A stretch of DNA of 64,000 nt from Trichostrongylus colubriformis (lineage: Eukaryota; Nematoda; Chromadorea; Rhabditida; Trichostrongylidae): contig OZ022257.1 in the NCBI GenBank assembly GCA_963978905.1, positions 21,037,664 to 21,101,663 on the forward strand. Reading direction: 5' to 3'. Shown one piece after another: positions 11,200 through 22,949 of the stretch; position 1 is the first letter of the stretch; each line of letters starts with the position of its first letter. Position numbers and translations under genes: made by a program. The notes under the pieces are model-generated. The model did no database searches. It was not told the origin of the DNA and worked only from the letters and a program-made list of their open reading frames with translations.

Positions 11200-13440
11200 A
11201 AAGCGAACCGGCCTTGGTGACATTTCCCTTCTCACGTTTCCAATCGAATATTATCAACCATTTTCACTTTGGATCACCCACTATCAATGTCCCCGTCCAA
11301 CCCTGCTGAACACCCATGAGTGACAGCGGCGACATTTGTCTTCTCATAATCATTATCTAATCTTATCAACCATTATCGATTTGAATCACCTACCATCGAA
11401 GTTCCTGGCCCACCCTGCTAAACATCTATGATGTGTTAGCGCTCTAGGATCAATGCGAAAAGCGAAACAAATTTGACGACCTTTGTTTTCTCATATTTAT
11501 ATCGAATCTTATCAACCATTATCACTTTAACTCACTCACACTAAAAGTCCCTGGCCCATCCTGCTAAACACCTATGAGTGTTAACGCTCCAGGATCAATG
11601 CCGAAAGCGAAACGGATTCGACGACTCTGGCCTTCCGACGCTCCTTTTCGAATCTTATTAATCGTTATCAATGCGGGTCACCCACCGTTAATGTCCCTGT
11701 CTCAGGACTTAGAACACCTATAAATATCGGCACTCTAGAATCAACGCGAAAGGTGAATCGAAAATGACGACATTTGCCTTCTCATGCTCCTAATATAATC
11801 TTATCAACCGTTATTAATGCGGATCACCCACCGTTAATGTCCCTGGCACACCCTGCGAAACACCTATAAGTGTTAACGCTCCAGGAACAATGCGAAAAGC
11901 GAAACGGATTCGACGACTCTAGCCTTTATACGTTCCTTATCGTATCTTATCAACCGTTATCAATGCGGATCACCCACCATTAGTGTCCCCGTCCCACCCC
12001 GCAAAACACCTGTTAGTATGAACGCTCCGGGACCAATGCGAAAAGCGAAACGGATTTGACGACTCTAGCCTTTTTACGTTCCTTATCGTATCTTATCAAG
12101 CGTTATCAATGCGGATCACCCACCATTAGTGTCCCTGTTCCACCCCGCAAAACACCTGTTAGTATGAACGCTCCGGGACCAATGCGAAAAGTGAAACGGA
12201 TTCGACGACTCTAGCCTTTTTACGCTCCTTATCGTATCTTATCAAGCGTAATCAGTGCGGGTCACCCTTCATGAATGTTCCCACACCATCCCGCAAAACA
12301 CCTGTGAGTATGAACGCTCCGGGACCAATGCGAAAAGCGAAACGGATTCGACGACTCTAGCCTTTTTACGTTCCTTATCGTATCTTGTCAAGCGTAATCA
12401 ATGCGGATCACCCACCATTAGTGTCCCCGTCCCACCCCGCAAAACCCCTGTTAGTATGAACGCTCCGGGACCAATGCGAAAAGCGAAACGGATTCGACGA
12501 CTCTAGCCTTTTTACGCTCCTTATCGTATCTTATCAAGCGTAATCTGCGGATCACCCACCATTAGTGTCCCCTTCCCACCCCGCAAAACACCTGTCAGTA
12601 TGAACGCTCCGGGACCAATGCGAAAAGCGAAACGGATTCGACGACTCTAGCTTTTTACGTTCTTTATCGTATCTTATCAAGCGTAATCAATGCGGATCAC
12701 CCACCATTAGTGTCCCCTTCCCACCCCGCAAAACCCCTGTTAGTATGAAAGCTCCAGGACCAATGCGGAAAGCGAAACGGATTCGACGACTCTAGCTTTT
12801 TACGTTCCTTATCGTATCTTATCAAGCGTATCAATGCGGATCACCCACCATTAGTGTCCCCTTCCCACCCCGCAAAACCCCTGTTAGTATGAACGCTCCG
12901 GGACCAATGCGAAAAGCGAAACGGATTCGACGACTCTAGCTTTTTATGTTCCTTATCGTATCTTATCAAGCGTAATCAATGCGGATCACCCACCATTAGT
13001 GTTCCCGTCCCACCCCGCAAAACCCCTCTTAGTATGAACGCTCCGGGACCAATGCGAAAAGCGAAACGGATTCGACGACTCTAGCCTTTTTACGCTCCTT
13101 ATCGTATCTTATCAAGCGTAATCAATGCGGATCACCCACCATTAGTGTCCCCTTCCCACCCCGCAAAACACCTATTAGTATGAACGCTCCGGGACCAATG
13201 CGAAAAGCGAAACGGATTCGACGACTCTAGCCTTTTTACGCTCCTTATCAAATCTTATCAACCGTTATCAAGGTGGATCACCCACCATTAATGTCCCCGT
13301 CTTACCCCGCAAAACACCCAAAAGGGTCAGCGCTCTAGGACCAACCTGAAAGGGGAAACGACATTGGTGACATTCGCCTTTCGAGGCTCCTTATCAGCGC
13401 GTATCAGCTGCTATCACTTTCGGTCCACCACTGCCTGGGT
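11200..13440 (+). repeat. 145-bp minisatellite array
   Basis: The block GGACCAATGCGAAAAGCGAA recurs at 144-146 bp spacing: 12,321, 12,467, 12,611, 12,756, 12,900, 13,045 and 13,191 mark successive units. Units from about 11,920 to 13,260 are nearly uniform, whereas those at 11,200-11,900 and 13,260-13,440 are degenerate, the usual picture of an array homogenised in its centre. Frames through the array are not conserved as protein. Confidence 0.92.
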
Positions 13441-13527
13441 CCCCTTACCACCCCCTATATCATTTGTAAAATTCAGCGTCCTAGCTTTGCTGCGACGCGA
13501 GATATGAATTTCGTGACAAACAGACGG

Positions 13528-13528
<1 letters not shown>

Positions 13529-13560
<32 letters not shown>
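13529..13560. repeat. (CA)n microsatellite
   Basis: About 13 CA dinucleotides follow GAATTTCGTGACAAACAGAC. They form the tail of the large dispersed repeat; the second copy has a shorter CA-rich tail near 16,070. Confidence 0.9.
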
Positions 13561-13579
13561 GACATACTAAGCGAATTAT

Positions 13580-14890
13580 ATAGAGTAGGATGAATGCAGT
13601 CTTCTTCATCTTTTGCAGCAAGATTATGCGAGATCTCTGTTATTTTGCCTATATCTCTGCACAATCACTTCTATCATTCTAATTGCGAGCGTTACGTATG
13701 TAAATTCGTCGATACTGTTAGAGCTTCTACTGCTCTACATAGCGCTGCTTTTCATTATCAGATTCCCACACTTGCCTGATAATTACGAGGTTGGAAATAA
13801 AGTAAGCAGAAGGGAAAAATCCGCACTCCCGACGTTCCATCTTCCTCGTCTGCCATCGAGAACAGATAATTAATGCGTTCGAGTTATCGATAAAGCTTTT
13901 CCAATTCTACGTGAAACTGCCTATTCAAATCGCTCAGCGTTTTGCTGTTTTTGAGACTAACAAATGCAGCACTCAGCAAAAGTCTTCTCTTCCTCGCCTA
14001 CCATCGAGACTGGAGAGAATCCTTACATTGCATTCGGTTGAGCTTATTTCGCTCTGCAAGATCATACCACAAGTCTTTTGGATACTTTCACAGTTTGATA
14101 TTCCTGAGGCTCAGAATTAGGGTACTCAGCTAAAGGTCACCGGCACCCTTTTTTGCAAAAAAACAGGATGATAACAGGAGATGACTCAGGGATGTATGTT
14201 TTCCTTATTTGATTTCATGTGATGCGAAACGTCAGCTATTTTCGACCTCGCTGCGCCAAAAAAGCTTTTCCACCTTGAGTTACTCCATTTCTATACCTTA
14301 AAAATCACAAACAATCGAACAATTCAAAACAAATTAAACCGTGAGTAGAATCGGAAAAGCTTTATCGGAAACATATGCGCACACATTTTTTTTATGGTAC
14401 AAAGAGATGCCATCACACCTGCAAGATTGATACTTCAAGACCTTTGGCTGCTCACCTACATGATTTGTTGTTTTTCTCTACCGACTCCCTTAGACACTGT
14501 CCCTCAGTTCGCAATTCAGACGACCGCATGATTCCAGCGATTCAGGCTTATCATTCACTTAACCGATACGTATATTTTAACCTTTTCGCCTAAATCATGC
14601 GTTCGCCTGAACCACTTGATCGATAAGTATCTTTTTCCGTTCGCCTGTCGTCGACTTTGAACAATACCTAATCACAATCACTCATTTGCAAACGGACAGA
14701 CAGACAACATACCAACATACCGGTAAAACCATGAAAGTGGATGGTACAGCAGAGGAGCTCATGGAAATTCTATTTGACTCTTATGATTGGACCAGTTAGG
14801 GTATCGCACAGTATTGCGCGAAAAACACATCAGAATTATGTAATGGGGAAATGGTGGTAATGACATTTTGCTGATCATCTACCTTCTACA
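13580..14890. other. No recognised gene
   Basis: Only short AT-rich frames without splice-site support. Weak internal similarity is seen between 13,840-13,880 and 13,985-14,030 (CTTCCTCGTCTGCCATCGAG type), otherwise nothing. Confidence 0.4.
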
Positions 14891-14899
14891 CTTAGATGA

Positions 14900-16110
14900 T
14901 AGATATTAACCATCATCGAAAATATCACCGCTGAAGGAGGTCACCGTTTTTCAGAGGTCCTGATGATTAAGCGGTCGGTACCTTTTGTCACAATGATATC
15001 GGGGATCAATATTCAGGAATGATATGGATAAATCCATCAATCAGTTAACCCTCCGGTTGAACTGGTCACTATTGGGGGTTGAGAGAGTTTAGGAATGGAC
15101 ATTCTCGGATTCAACCGCATTAATTGGTAGCCATTGGTCCACTAGCTGAGTATCTATTTCCTACATACACTCCAGCTCCCGTAGGCTGACGGGGCGTGGC
15201 CCACAAAGTTGGGTGAGAGTATGTGGCGGGGTGAGAGAGATCGACACAAGTCCGTAGGCCTCGCCCTGCCAGCCGTAATTGAAATGGACTGTATTAGTGG
15301 GAGATCCCCATGCCAGTTATCAATGCTTATCGTTTTTGTAAACATGCACCACTATTTGGAATTTTACTTTGTCTAGTGGTTGATACCCAGTATTGGGCAC
15401 TGCATGAGAGAATGAATAGCTTGCTTTGCTGTCACAAATCTAGATCGTGTCTTGATCATCCATATAGATCGCAATATCTAGGGATATGCACTATCATATA
15501 GAAAGCTAAGTAATTTAGCGGTCGATACACCGGCAGCAGATATCAGAACATAAATAAAAAATGTTCACCTAATGGAACTGAGCATCAGACGTATTCACTA
15601 TAGCAGTTGTATAGTAGTAGTTAGCGGTGTACCGGATTTTATCCCTTCACCATTTCCTAATGGCTCCTATCAGCCCGTGTAAGCCATTACCAGTTTGGAA
15701 AAGTCATCATTAAGGTTCTCATACCCTGTACTACCTGTGAGTGTGTGCGTTCCACTGTTAGCCAGAAGAGCGAAGCGGATTTGGCGACATTAGCCTTTTG
15801 ACGCACGAATCTAATCAAACGTTATCAGTTTGGATCACCCACCATTGATGTCCCACCCCTCAAAACAACTATGGGTGTCGGCACTCTAGAATCGACTCGA
15901 ATGGTGAAACATATCTGGCGACATCAGCCTTTCGAGGCCCCTTATCAGCTGCTACCACTTTCGGTCCACCACCGCTGCGGTCCCCTTATCACCCCCTACG
16001 TCATTCGTGAAATCCATGATCCTACATTCGCTACGACGCGAGATATGAATTTTCTGGCCAAACAGACATACACACAAACACGTACACACACCAAAAAACC
16101 ACTTAGCCGA
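14900..16110 (+). repeat. Large dispersed repeat, copy 2, interrupted by a MITE
   Basis: It shows the same module order as copies at 10.59 and 20.54 kb, including AGCGGTCGGTACC, the AACATGCACCACTAT block, and two degenerate 145-bp units at about 15,700-16,010, ending in a CA-rich tail. A 124-bp TA-flanked MITE (15,168-15,291) sits inside it, exactly where copy 3 has the uninterrupted sequence CCTACATATGGTGG. Confidence 0.75.
15168..15291. mobile_element. 124-bp Tc1/mariner-type MITE, copy 1
   Basis: It is flanked by TA on both sides, with short inverted ends (CACTCCA on the left, TGGACTG on the right). It is about 90% identical to 58,907-59,030, which has the same length. The interior includes TGACGGGGCGTGGCC and CTCGCCCTGCCAGCCG. 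It is nested in the large dispersed repeat. Confidence 0.85.
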
Positions 16111-16322
16111 TTACATAAAGTGGGGTTCCCTGCTTGTCACTGGCATTTGCTCAAGAAAGCAAATCACCCATTCCATCAGCATGGACGCTCTTCACTGCAG
16201 ATGTAGCATAAAAGAGAACAATATGTTGGCCGCAGATACAGTGGTTTGGTACACAGAAGGCCGACAATGTTGCCCATAATGAGCGTACCCCATCCTTTCT
16301 CACAAAGACTGCATGTCGCACT

Positions 16323-16950
16323 TTAGTTTAGTTGTTTCGCCATTTCCATTAGTTTGGCAAACCTCTTAGCATTCACGTAAATCTTCCGCAGGTCGGCTCT
16401 TGCACGTTCACCACCTTCTTTTCTATCGGAGGAGGATGCAGCAACTTTTGCTAAATAAAGGTTTCAAGAACGCAGAAGACCTTTGTGTTGTGCACCTGCA
16501 TTGCGTCACTCACATTTCTTAGTAACACCATTTTTAGACATAGCGTTATGCGAGAGTTATAGACAGCAAGTGAAGCAGACCTTTCAGCATGAGTAGAATG
16601 AATAATTCACCACACCTTTTGTCGAGGAGCTCACTTATCAAACTTGATGTTTGATTCTCTTTTGCATAAACAGTCGCGGTGACCTTATCATTGAACGTTG
16701 CACGTTCGCTTCACCGGCCTTATTTTTTCTTGTTTAAAGGAACCGGAAGGGGTTCGAAACAAGAGGAAGATGCAAAGAAATGAGCATTTCCTAACGAACA
16801 CTCAAGGTCAGAGGCGATAATCAGTGAAGAAACCTGGATACAAAAGTGCGACGTTGCGGTGTGTATTCGCATCGCATTCGCATCAACACACTCACTTTCC
16901 GAGTAGTCCGCTGTAGGAGACGGGCAACGGGCATACGGTGATTTTAGCAC
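16323..16950 (-). CDS. Last two exons of an unrecognised gene
   Basis: Exon 16,950-16,896 (18 codons plus one base, VLKSPYARCPSPTADYSE) has the acceptor GAAGTCAG and a near-consensus donor AAAGTGAGT. Exon 16,450-16,323 has the acceptor TTTATTTAG, 41 codons and a TAA stop. The phase matches exactly: one base plus CA makes the Thr codon at the junction. The last exon is charged and helical-looking (ERARADLRKIYVNAKRFAKL), while the first is Pro/Ser-rich. No family is recognised. The first of these exons begins in phase 0. Upstream exons would lie beyond the LINE at 17.2-20.0 kb, which therefore probably occupies an intron. Confidence 0.5.
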
Positions 16951-17179
16951 CTGACTTCCAGCGCAGTGGAGAGCCCTTTCCCAACTACATTAGCATCCAT
17001 GTATGTACATCTCTCGCACTTGGGTTCTACGTTGCCGTGGTGTACGAGCTTGTAGCGAAGGCTGGAATACCCTTTTGAGTAGGGTTCGGCCAAGCCCCAT
17101 ACCTACCTTTGTGACTAAAGAACCCAAAGCGCCCAAGCTCATGGTAGGACGGCCATTTCCCTGAGTAGCAGGAACGCCC

Positions 17180-19990
17180 TAGCAAGGCTATCCTGTGGGA
17201 CGAAAATTGCTACAACCTTTTATCGACATCGCCTTAGTCCCCTGCAGGCTGTCCCTGCCCAGCCCGGTAGCGCTGGATATGCACACAGCCAAGAAGAAAT
17301 TTCAGGGCCATAGACTACCACAGAAAATGGACCAGAGCGAGCCACCTGATTGCTTGCACATACAACTTTCGAGGCATGAGTGAGTGAAACGAAAATGAAA
17401 GAACCGCTCTCTTTCACGTGTAGTGATGGAACAGGAGTGTTTCTTGGACCGCGGAAGCTAACTCAACGTCCCGGTGGCGTGGGTTTTGTCGTAGCACCTC
17501 ACTTCCTCAATAACGTCGTTAGTGTTACGTTCCACGGCCATCGTTTCGCAGTGCTGACCGTCTCACTCACCAAGGAAAGGACTGTTTCAGCCATTCAAGT
17601 CTACGACCCTACGGCAGACAAGGACGAAGAAGAGCATGACTACTTCCATGACCAGCTAATCGACCTCGTGCTCACTCAAAGAAGCCACTATGTATTAGTA
17701 AGCGGCGATTTCAATGCACGAATAGGCGCCCGCAAACCTGGGGAAGTCTTCGTCGGACCGCACTGGGCTGTGACGCGAAACGAAGCAGGAGAAAGGCTGA
17801 CGAGTTTCTGCAAAGTCCATCACCTTTTCCATGGAAACAGCCAGTTCGTCAAACCCACGGATGAAAGATGGACTTATCTTTCTCCCAATGCGGAACATCG
17901 CCACGAGCTCGACCATATTCTATGCAACCGTAGGGCCATAATGGATGTCTCTGTGGTCCCTTCTTTTGACACAGGAAGCGACCACCGGCTTCTACGAGCT
18001 CGCTTGCATCTGAGCGTGGGCAGATACGCATGCGTCGAATTTTGTTAAGGCGACTACGTCGAAGTGAAGTAGATGCGGAGGCAGTTTGTAGGATGATGAC
18101 GAACGAGCAATTCGAGGTGCTTGCTGACCTCAATGAGAACTACGAGTTAGTCGTAAGTACTATTTCCAACACAGTGCGCGACTGCCGTAAATTGGCAATC
18201 ATGCCTCACGCCGCATTTCTGAAGCTACTCAGACCTTGCTTGAAAAACGCAGGCAGATGGGTCCAGTGAAATTCCACCTGGAGTACACTGCTCTCAATCG
18301 TCTTTGCAGGAAACGAGTTGCTGAAGGTCATGCCTGTTATGCTAGAAACCGCCTGCTCGGTGCAGAAGAGGGAAAACGCAGACTCAAGAAGCCAAGAAGA
18401 GGACTAGCAGAGTATCGTCTGGCCATCGCATGTTTGAAAGCACCTGATGGAACCCGCAGCTCGTCCAGGCCAGAAATAGAGCGCATTATGGCAAACTTCT
18501 TCTCTGAACTTTTCGAGTCAAACGCGGACTCCACAGTAGCACTCAGCGCTGGAGAAGCTGTATTGCCCTTCTTGTCGTCGGAAGTCCGCTAAGTTGTCGA
18601 GCGAATGCCTCAAGGAAAGTCTCCCGGAAGCGACGGCATGACCGTGGAGATGCTTCGTTCGTGCGGAGAACCTCTGTATCGCGCCCTCGCTAGAAGGTCA
18701 CTCGATATGTAAGTGAATGCCAAGTGCCAGACGTCTGGAGGAAATCAGTGATGATCTTGCTATACAAAAAAAGAGACAGGGAAGATTTATCCAACTATTG
18801 TCCTATAGCCCTTCTGCCAGTGATGTACAAAGTTTTCACACGCTGCGTCCTTGCACGCTTAAAAAAACACTTGATGAAGCATAACCGGTTCGGTGAAATC
18901 CTCGAAGGTGTGGGAAGCGTTGGAAGAGCAAGGAGTGGAAAGGCGCTCCGTGAATGTGCTGAGCAAGTGCTATACAGATTGCAGAAAAACCGGTGTTTCG
19001 GTTTTTTCACCAAGACGTTGAGGTAGCAATGGAGAAGGGAGAACGGCAGGGAGATCCCATCTCTCCAAACCTTTTCTCTGCTTGCCTCGTCGCAATTCGT
19101 CGCTGTGACTGGTGCCAATTCGGAATCAAATCGACGGGAAGCGCCTTAACCATCTGCGTTTTGCGGACGACGTCGTGCTGGTTACCAGTTCACCTGGAAG
19201 ACCAGTGCAATGCTCTGCAGCTTGAATACTGAAGGCCCGAAGGCAGGCCTTGTGATCAACAAGTCCAAGAAGAAGGTCATGAGGAACGTCCATGCAAGGC
19301 TAATTCTTGTGACTTTGAACGGAGATTGGTCGAAGACGTCATCGAGTACGTCTATCTAGGGCGTCCACCGAACATGAAGAACGACTTGAAACCGGAGGTA
19401 GCAAGGCGTCGGGAAGCAGCTTGGACGGCATTCAACTCCATGAAAAGCGTCGTCGATTTCACGAAGGACACGCGACTCAAGGCTGAGCTATTTGACTCGA
19501 TAGTCCTACCAGCCATGTCCTTTGGATGCGAAACGTGGACGCTCACGAAAGCCAACAAACGCCAACCCAAAACACTACAAGCTTCTCTAGAGCGCCGGCT
19601 TATTGACTTACTCTATCGCGACAGCGCGAGCTCGGCTTTCATAACGACGACGTGAGAGCAAGATCAAAAGTACGAGATGTGGTACAACACTGCAACGAGG
19701 CGAAACACAGGTTTGCCGGACATCTGATGAGGCGAAACGACGACCGATAGAGTACAACAACTGTGTTGTGGTATCCTCGTCACCGCAAATGTCCACCTGG
19801 TCGTCCACCCACGAGATAGTTCAGTTTACTTGCTTTCCGAAATAACTTTCGAGATCCCGTTTCGTTAAGAACTGTCGTACACTGGACGAGGATTGTGAAG
19901 GACCGTTCAATGTGGAGGAGAAGTTGGGACCCACGCTAGGTCAGTCGCAGTGCTGAAGGACGAGTCGCCTAAGTAATCTAAGTAAGGTAA
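17180..19990 (+). mobile_element. RTE-like LINE, multiply frameshifted and internally deleted
   Basis: The first frame (17,380-18,048) is an apurinic-type endonuclease domain with the motifs VSGDFNARIG, HELDHILCNRR and GSDHRLLRARL. Reverse transcriptase blocks follow in different frames: PQGKSPGSDGM near 18,605 after an in-frame TAA, DLSNYCPIALLPVMYKVF near 18,790, GERQGDPISPNLFSACL near 19,040, LRFADDVVLVTS near 19,155, and FDSIVLPAMSFGCETWTLTK near 19,490. The segment normally holding the first catalytic Asp (the AFDS block) is missing between HNRFG and the GERQGDP block. The 3' end carries the TAAGTAATCTAAGTAAGG tail near 19,975. The element cannot make active enzyme as it stands. Confidence 0.9.
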
Positions 19991-20040
19991 GCGTGTACAT
20001 CTAAAGCAATACGTTATAATAAAAACATCTCCTCTTGACA

Positions 20041-20140
20041 CCAGTCAAGACGTCAAGTTGGCGAGTTTGTGCAATGGCGGCCCCTTAAACTCGTCCGAAC
20101 TACGGGTCTTCTACCGTAGGCCAAAAATTACCCACTTTCG
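20041..20140 (+). repeat. ~100-bp dispersed repeat end (partner at 4.32-4.42 kb)
   Basis: Inverted counterpart of 4,318-4,420, sharing GTTGGCGAGTTTGTGCAATG. It begins about 50 bp after the LINE tail. The sequence up to 20,540 has no recognised feature. Confidence 0.65.
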
Positions 20141-20539
20141 GTGTCTTAAGGCAATACACAAACTCAAGCTACTGAATATCGTTCTGAATGAGCCCATCAC
20201 ACACAAATGGCTGTATCTTTTTCATCGTTTTTTTTCGATATTTTTTACCAGTTGGGCTATTACTTTTTTACCAGTACTGTATGAAAAGCACAGAAGCATT
20301 ATGTGGTGGAATGGTCGGTACTTACCAACCGATATTGAAGGAATCCATATCGCACAGCTCCACATTGTGATAAGCACAGTACTGAGCGTTAGCTTACTGG
20401 TATCTCCACAAATACCTATCACTATTTGTAATTCCATGCAGTTTCATATCCGACGCCGGTTGCTAATGATGTCAGAGTACGAAATATAAGCACTTGATGG
20501 GCATTCGGTGCTCGAGCAATTGGGTGTCGCTAATGCGAT

Positions 20540-21780
20540 CATTTACTACTGCATATCGATCCGCTGAAAAACGTCACCACTTTTCGGAGGTTCAGATGAT
20601 TTAGCGGTCGGTCCTCTTGTTACAATGATATTGACGATCGATGTAAATGGATCAGGAAAGAAATGTGTTTGTGGACTGATCATTCAACACTTTGGCTGGA
20701 GTGGTCACTATTGGAAGTTTAGATAATTCAGAAATCGATAGCTTTGTGTTTCATTGCATCGATCGGTAACAAATTTTCCTTTTGCGGAGCATCCAATTCC
20801 TACATATGGTGGTAGAACCCCTTGCCTATTATTCATGCTCATCGTTTTCGTAAACATGCACCATTATTCAGAATTATAATCAGTTTGGCGATCGATACCC
20901 AGTTTTGTGGCTGACATCGCATGTCAAAATTAATTACTTGCTTTGCTATCACAAATCTAGATTGTATCCTGAACATTCATTTTAGTCGCAGTATCAAAAG
21001 ATGCATACCATTATTTGGAAAGCTGAGCTACCCCGCGGTCAATGCATGGGCAACTGATATCAGAACATAAACAAAATATGTCCACTCAATAGCACTGAGC
21101 ATCAGAAGCTTTCACTATAGCGGTCACATAGTAGCAGTAAGCGGTGTACTGGATTTAACCATTCCACTTCTTAACGAATTATCAAATCCCGTGTGAGCCA
21201 CTACCAGTTTCTATAAGTCACCATTGAGGTCCCCTCACCTACAATACCTGTGAGAAAGAAAGCTCTACTGTCAACCGGAAAAGCTAAACGGATTTCGCGA
21301 CACATGCCTTCTGAAACTACTTATCAGACAACTAACTTATCTAACCTTATCTATTTGGTTCACCTTCTATCAATGACCCCATCCCAGCCCGCTAAACACC
21401 AATGAATGTCAGCACTCTAGGGTGGGGAAAAACGGAACAGACATGATGACATTCTCCTTTTCATACTCCTTATTAGATCTTATCAAAAGTTATCAAACCT
21501 CATTAACCGTTATCGATTGGGTTCCTCCACCATTAATTTCGCATCGCCAACGCACCCTGCAAAACATCTATGAGGGCCAGCGCTTTGGGATCAACGCGAA
21601 AGACGAAACGGATTTAACGACATCCTTTTTTTAGCACTCCTTATCAGCCTCTATCGCTACTTTCAATCCACCATCGTAAGCGTTTCCCTTCCATCTCCAA
21701 TATCCTTCTGTTACATAGGCCACTAACTATGCATGTCGGTTTGTATGTGGGTCTGTGTCTGTCCGTCCCCAAGTGAGTGG
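20540..21780 (+). repeat. Large dispersed repeat, copy 3
   Basis: It shares the ordered modules of copies 1 and 2 (AGCGGTCGGT, TGCATCGATCGGTAAC, TTTTCGTAAACATGCACCA, AGAACATAAACAAAATATGT) and about three degenerate 145-bp units at 21,220-21,700, ending in TG-rich sequence. It lacks the MITE found in copy 2 and so shows the empty site. Confidence 0.75.
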
Positions 21781-22119
21781 TTGTAATAAGTGGTAGGATT
21801 CGACCGCCCAGTGTATGGGGATTCTGACTGGTGCTGGCTTATCAATCTAAGGGCATATTATCGTGGTAGCTCTTGCTACTTTTGAAAGCACCTATCACGT
21901 GGAGTAGCAGCCATTCTGCGATGTGTTGACGTCGCACTAGGCGTCACCACATTGAGATTGAATGCAGGTATGTTGGGTTGTAGGAGGAGTAGTCCTTTGG
22001 TCCAGACCGATCAAAGAGTGGCTAATTGCGTAACTGAAAACGAATGCAGTCTTTTTTTTCAAGTCCTGGGCGGTCGGGTTGTGTGTCATTAGGACAGAAA
22101 ATTCACGTGGGCAACTTTG

Positions 22120-22201
22120 GTCCGCGACGCGATGGTGCCGTATTAGTTGAGTTCTGAAGTGGTCCGCGACGCGATGGTGCCGTATTAGTTAAGTTTTGAA
22201 G
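22120..22201. repeat. 42-bp tandem duplication
   Basis: Two copies of a unit beginning TCCGCGACGCGATGGTGCCG, starting at 22,120 and 22,162, with two or three differences at their ends. The surrounding 21.8-22.9 kb has no recognised gene. Confidence 0.85.
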
Positions 22202-22949
22202 CGATTACGCCTAGAAAAAGTTGTAGTTCACTGCTATCGCTTTAGTACCCTTCCAATATGGCGGACGTAGCTCGCATCTCATACAATCTCGCCCGTTACG
22301 TTCAATTTGAGGTTGACCGCGAGTTCACTACACCGCTCGACTCGCCAGAAAAGGCTTTCAACTCCCCATGGAATTCGAGTAGGGCCCCCTAATTTTCGAT
22401 AGAGCTTCAAACGCTGATTACTAAGTGAAAACTAAAAATGCTACGGGTTGTTCCGAAGTGTGTTAGATGGGATCAAAGTTTGCTGTAATCTCTCATTGGC
22501 GAGGCACTTAGCCATCTGCACGGCCGCTGCTGGGCTAGCAACGGCCACCGTGGTTCGCTAATGGAGTTCCGGATCTGCAAAATGGAGGAAGTTCCATGGA
22601 AGTTCGAAAGCCCTCCCTAGTCAGAGAGTTTACACATAGATTTCCAAACATGTATATTAAAAACACGCTTCGTCTGGAGTGCCATCGACAGAATAGGGCG
22701 TTCGAGTGATCGCAGTCCGTTGAAGTCTTTATAATATCCACAGATGTCCTGCAGTTTTGCTCGTAATGAACCGCGAGAGCACATGATGTTTCGAAAAGCG
22801 CCTCAGGAAATGGATTGATTGTCTTGCCATAATAATCGTCCGACGGAGGGACAAGGCTTTACTCCATGTCTGACTCTCGATTGATCTCGGAATTTTGAAC
22901 ACGATCAGTGGGACTCTTGCGCTGAGCCTCCAAGATTGTTATGATATTT

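Larger units (their letters stand above)
10590..13580 (+). repeat. Large dispersed repeat, copy 1, with expanded tandem tail
   Basis: A modular repeat shared with 14,900-16,110 and 20,540-21,780. Modules in order are a block around GCATCGATTGGTAAC, GAGCATCCAATTCCTACA, TTTTCGTAAACATGC, GCGGTCGATAC, AGGACATAAACAAAATATGT, then 145-bp units, then GAATTTCGTGACAAACAGAC and a CA tract. There is no transposase-like ORF. Here the 145-bp units are expanded to about 15 copies, against two to three in the other copies. The lack of clear inverted ends would fit a Helitron-like or unclassified element, which is speculation. Confidence 0.75.

Noticed and set aside
12255..12506. ORF of 83 codons in the tandem array
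   Set aside because: The frame is not conserved between units; a by-product of the repeat.
11920..13260. Regular repeats resembling a CRISPR array
   Set aside because: The whole 145-bp unit repeats without unique spacers, and the organism is a eukaryote.
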